Source of the DNA: JAISFI01 sp031553775
GTDB lineage: Bacteria; Bacteroidota; Bacteroidia; Bacteroidales; Azobacteroidaceae
Length of the DNA: 55,628 nt
NCBI GenBank assembly: GCA_031553775.1
Contig: JAVBLA010000052.1
Location: 1-55,628 of the forward strand
Reading direction: 5' to 3'
Each line of letters opens with the position of its first letter. The first letter of the stretch is position 1. Both the position numbers and the translations under genes were made by a program. Shown here one piece after another: positions 53,401-55,628 of this stretch. The notes beneath the pieces were generated by a model. That model made no database searches, was not told the origin of the DNA, and saw only the letters and a program-made list of their open reading frames with translations.

Positions 53401-55628
53401 CCGGTGATAAGATCACAGGTGCTGCAGACCTGACGGTAGACATGTCTACTCCGACAGCTCCTTTCGTTACAGGTACTGCCGTAAATACAGGTTCTACTGT
53501 ATTGGTAGCTGTTTACCAGGTAACTCCGGTAGGTACGAACGACTGCGAAGGTAAACCTCAAACATTTACCATTAAGGTTAATCCGTCTATCAACAAACCG
53601 GCTGCCGATCCGCTCGATTTCGTATATTATGTAGGTGACAATGCTCCGGAACATACGTTCACAGGAAGCAAACCGAATACTACTTACGAATGGACTTACG
53701 ATGCTACATGTACAGCAGGTCATCAGGCTGGTGCAACCAACCCGATCGCTGTTAATGATGGTAACGATATTCTTCCTGCTTTCTTAGCGGTTACTCCGGG
53801 TGTATATTGCTATACTATCCAACCGATCTGGCACAGAGATATCGAAGCCGGTGGTGATACTATCTGGGGTGCTTCTCAGAACTTCACGATCACTATCCTG
53901 GCTCGTCCGGTAGTTTCCGATGTTGCTATTGCCGATACTACTATCTGTAACGGTGGTACATTCAATGGATTTGTTACTACAGATTCCTGCAGATTCGAAT
54001 TGGTTGAAGGACAAGACGTAGGTGTAACTTACGATCCCGCTACTAAAACAGTTTCTGCTACTTTGATCAGTAACAACACAACTGCTCCGATTTACGGAAC
54101 TTATAAACTGACTCCGCTGGCAACAGACGGTGTAAGGGAATTTGAACCTGTTACATTTACAGTTACAATCAATCCTGCTCCTAAAGTCGATATTATTTCT
54201 GACATGACGGTACAGAATGGTGATGTAATCCCTTCTATCCATTTTACAGGAACAGCTACTTCTTATGCATGGACTGCTAATGGAACAGTTGGTAATACTG
54301 CTGCAGGTACTAATAAAATGGAAGCTTTCATAGCTATCAATACAACTGCAGTTGCTATTACTGATACTATCAAGGTTACTCCTTCTTATGGAATGGCTGC
54401 TTGTGCAGGTACAGAAACAGAAGTACTTCATATCACAGTTGCGCCGAATACATTGATTGATCCGGATTTAATCGCTACTGAAATTGCCGATCAGACAGTA
54501 TGTTCGGGTATTGCTACTACAGCTATCACATTCGCAGCTACTCATAAAACAGGAACTGCCAATGGATTCGTAGCTTCTGAAGTAACTTACGATTATAAAC
54601 TTATCGACGGTGTAGATATTCTGGCAGGTAAAGGTTCAGCCGGAGGTTATGCTACAGCTACTTATACCAATAATACTACCAAACCGGTAAGTGGTACTTA
54701 TGCTGTTACTCCATACTGGAATAACAACCAGGGTGTGCCGACGATCTTCACGATCACGGTTAAACCGGTTCCGACAGTCAATGTAATTCCAGCTATCTTT
54801 ACTTACAATGGAGAAAACGTACCGGCTATCACATTAACCGGAACAGCTACTTCATTGACTTGGACAGCCGGAGGAGATGACATTAACAATGCACAGGGAA
54901 CAGGGAAAGATATTATTCCTTCGTTCATGGCTAAGAATACTACCGATGCAACAATTACCGCTACTTACAGCGTTACTCCTTCTTACGACGGATGTGACGG
55001 AACTGCAGTTGCTTCTGTTGTAACGATCAAGGTAGTACCGAATACGGTTGTAGATGTTGACCTGATCGCTACTGAAATTGCCGATCAGACAGTCTGTTCG
55101 GGTATTGCTACTACAGCTATCACATTCGCAGCTACTCATAAAACAGGAACTGCCAACGGATTCGTAGCTTCTGAAGTAACTTACGACTATAAGTTTATCG
55201 ATGGTGTAGATATTCTGGCAGGTAAAGGTTCAGCCGGAGGTTATGCTACAGCTACTTATACCAACAGTACTACTAAACCGGTTAGCGGAACATACCAGGT
55301 AACTCCTTACTGGAAGAACAACCAGGGTATTCCGACGATCTTCACGATCACGGTTAAACCGGCTCCTACAGTTAATGTAATTCCAGCTATCTTTACTTAC
55401 AATGGGGAAACCGTACCGGCTATCACATTAACCGGAACAGCTACTTCATTGACATGGACAGCCGGAGGAGATAACATTAACAATGCACAGGGAACAGGAA
55501 AAGATATTATTCCTTCGTTCCTGGCTAAGAATACTACTGTAGCAACATTAACAGCTACTTACAGCGTGACTCCTTCTTATGACGGATGTGACGGAACTGC
55601 AGTTGCTTCTGTTGTAACGATCAAGGTA
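50487..55628 (+). CDS. Giant secreted PKD-like repeat protein (N-terminal part)
   Basis: The frame is open from the ATG at 50487 to the window edge, 1714 codons, so the C-terminus is missing. A signal peptide (MEKVKHLLLLLVFLFGF..AEAQ) is followed by about 15 modules of 90-130 residues of PKD-like type: a start with a cysteine (VCSG, VCPD, LCDG), a central W or Y, an (I)IPSF.A.NTT segment and a terminal FTITVKP.P.V strand. Such giant Bacteroidetes proteins often end in a type IX sorting domain; whether this one does is not visible. The last 1158 bases contain two nearly identical 198-residue repeats. A surface adhesin role is inferred, not shown. Confidence 0.85.
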   Translation, partial: MEKVKHLLLLLVFLFGFIIPKAEAQELRAGTDIMITVSSVTISDLCVGSTNAVVTVTGTYTSGPYNSTFTNSTGSGYLGNFLVSSSATPIAFDACVVSTLFLPNQNGLAFTATGSTDQLYAVGGAPLAAGTYNIVVSGEQLTLQRTATLSGNLTNSFTVKPTPAVSVTPTTSTVCSGETMTFTVNATQGSTIFWKRDPLTTNMGLADGSYALTGAETSKALTITYANNTTSMQTSRDTVKALLNGCYNALPNPTFTANVQPKPRIAVDGSTLGTPPALASPLTKIVCHNKSISVALTNNLDGSTYYWEKVSGNITTLANGNSGATAAAPGSYPLTFTPTNTTNKADTAVYRIFAKSSTANGTCNSDTAYVRFVVNPYPVISLVDNTFGNVNAITVCPDAAYNGRAYYSNVKGSTFSTALRSPDATYDVANPLWTTFTNDSIKVKSFTQANNGTTPLVDNFWVTADYAGCRDSVQFTVTVPPKVSLATANATAISTTTPYLNVEYVCNGSSSSPITFTSNLGATTASGIDSLRWTITSAYKAGLSVTSGIVKGGTPYVMPALGPLVNLSEDTDSIMTIALTPVNGGCDGVPAYITITVRPTAKVVPLNNIALCDGETSTPINLPTTQGSATITYSLIAGTSNYNLASNIIPVPSSSSVIPAITANMLTMATNQGDTVRQSFTLIATISNGGCLTTQTDVFAVTIYPVSQPVIAFNLSEVDQYHGRPWGLRPDSIYSTSTKIVDFESVSSFVIGYQWEKIGGEFIGLDLKGEGLLTDPSEGDIVGGWRTLKNLQPEPVFGHYVVRPILTGNVLCNASTEFDIYVAPWPTDVELVRVDDIANVEICSNVASAPFEFTGNLAPKGTYRWELLPDSIKPAGSTTEGMPLIGTSLTFPSFTYKNITANVVEFAYKVTPQYGDGILVDDSAKIFKVFVLPEPAIAIVNDARYENDSTINMPITVTGVSAVDHYVVKQVSGDKITGAADLTVDMSTPTAPFVTGTAVNTGSTVLVAVYQVTPVGTNDCEGKPQTFTIKVNPSINKPAADPLDFVYYVGDNAPEHTFTGSKPNTTYEWTYDATCTAGHQAGATNPIAVNDGNDILPAFLAVTPGVYCYTIQPIWHRDIEAGGDTIWGASQNFTITILARPVVSDVAIADTTICNGGTFNGFVTTDSCRFELVEGQDVGVTYDPATKTVSATLISNNTTAPIYGTYKLTPLATDGVREFEPVTFTVTINPAPKVDIISDMTVQNGDVIPSIHFTGTATSYAWTANGTVGNTAAGTNKMEAFIAINTTAVAITDTIKVTPSYGMAACAGTETEVLHITVAPNTLIDPDLIATEIADQTVCSGIATTAITFAATHKTGTANGFVASEVTYDYKLIDGVDILAGKGSAGGYATATYTNNTTKPVSGTYAVTPYWNNNQGVPTIFTITVKPVPTVNVIPAIFTYNGENVPAITLTGTATSLTWTAGGDDINNAQGTGKDIIPSFMAKNTTDATITATYSVTPSYDGCDGTAVASVVTIKVVPNTVVDVDLIATEIADQTVCSGIATTAITFAATHKTGTANGFVASEVTYDYKFIDGVDILAGKGSAGGYATATYTNSTTKPVSGTYQVTPYWKNNQGIPTIFTITVKPAPTVNVIPAIFTYNGETVPAITLTGTATSLTWTAGGDNINNAQGTGKDIIPSFLAKNTTVATLTATYSVTPSYDGCDGTAVASVVTIKV
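54471..55628 (+). repeat. 594-bp near-identical tandem repeats inside the giant gene
   Basis: The sequence from 54471 recurs from 55065 with a period of 594 bases (198 codons, two PKD-like modules) and only scattered differences, mostly silent. The second copy runs off the window, so more copies may follow. A more diverged relative of the second module lies at about 54170-54460. Confidence 0.92.

Noticed and set aside
53280..55139. Minus-strand frames opposite the giant gene, rich in Ser, Arg, Asn and Cys
   Set aside because: They arise from the Thr/Ala/Val-rich repeats read antisense and copy the repeat structure of the plus-strand gene.

Overview
The window looks like chromosomal DNA of a Bacteroidales bacterium. 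Signs are promoters of the Bacteroidetes type (TTTG at -33, TAnnTTTG at -7), weak or absent Shine-Dalgarno sequences, a type IX secretion sorting tail on a secreted esterase, many lipoproteins, a DUF6443/RHS gene pair, a giant PKD-like surface protein, type III glutamine synthetase, and the order rimP-nusA-infB-cvpA-sufB. The family may be Odoribacteraceae; that is a guess from gene content. I see no rRNA, tRNA, CRISPR array, transposase or integrase.

Layout. 1-6974 (minus): two RHS/YD-repeat surface proteins, the first cut by the window edge. 7300-17157 (minus): housekeeping genes nth, pheS, tcdA, a low-molecular-weight phosphatase gene, sufB, cvpA, infB, nusA, rimP. 17651-23401 (plus): an electron-bifurcating NfnAB pair, then a three-gene sugar-nucleotide/glycan-priming set (4,6-dehydratase, phosphoglycosyl transferase, aminotransferase) and a small collagen-motif lipoprotein. 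23440-27438 (minus): pgeF, a DUF5723-type outer-membrane protein and a large lipoprotein. 27821-29083 (plus): a type IX secreted esterase. 29099-33510 (minus): carB and carA. 34065-47282 (plus): dapF, dapL, asnA, glnN, gltB, gltD and a divergent PurF-like glutamine amidotransferase. With carAB this forms a nitrogen-assimilation island that channels ammonia and glutamine into asparagine, glutamate, carbamoyl phosphate and lysine/cell-wall precursors. 47319-49241 (minus): an S41 protease lipoprotein and a probable beta-barrel protein. 49242-50486: a long non-coding stretch rich in hairpins. 50487-55628 (plus): the first 1714 codons of a giant secreted PKD-like repeat protein.

The most unusual content is between genes. 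(1) At least ten islands of seven-base repeats (for example GTTAAGA, GTGAAAA, ATTGAAA) start at or within a few bases of stop codons and are often self-complementary; one is a perfect 28-bp hairpin filling the infB-cvpA gap. (2) A tandem repeat of about 77 bp, each unit with a hairpin, lies in two divergent intergenic regions (17265-17440 and 27551-27774). (3) A 95-bp element flanks carA as an inverted pair (32358-32452 and 33555-33649; 82 of 95 bases identical by my count, 12 of the 13 differences being transitions). (4) The giant gene carries 594-bp (198-residue) nearly identical tandem repeats running to the window edge.
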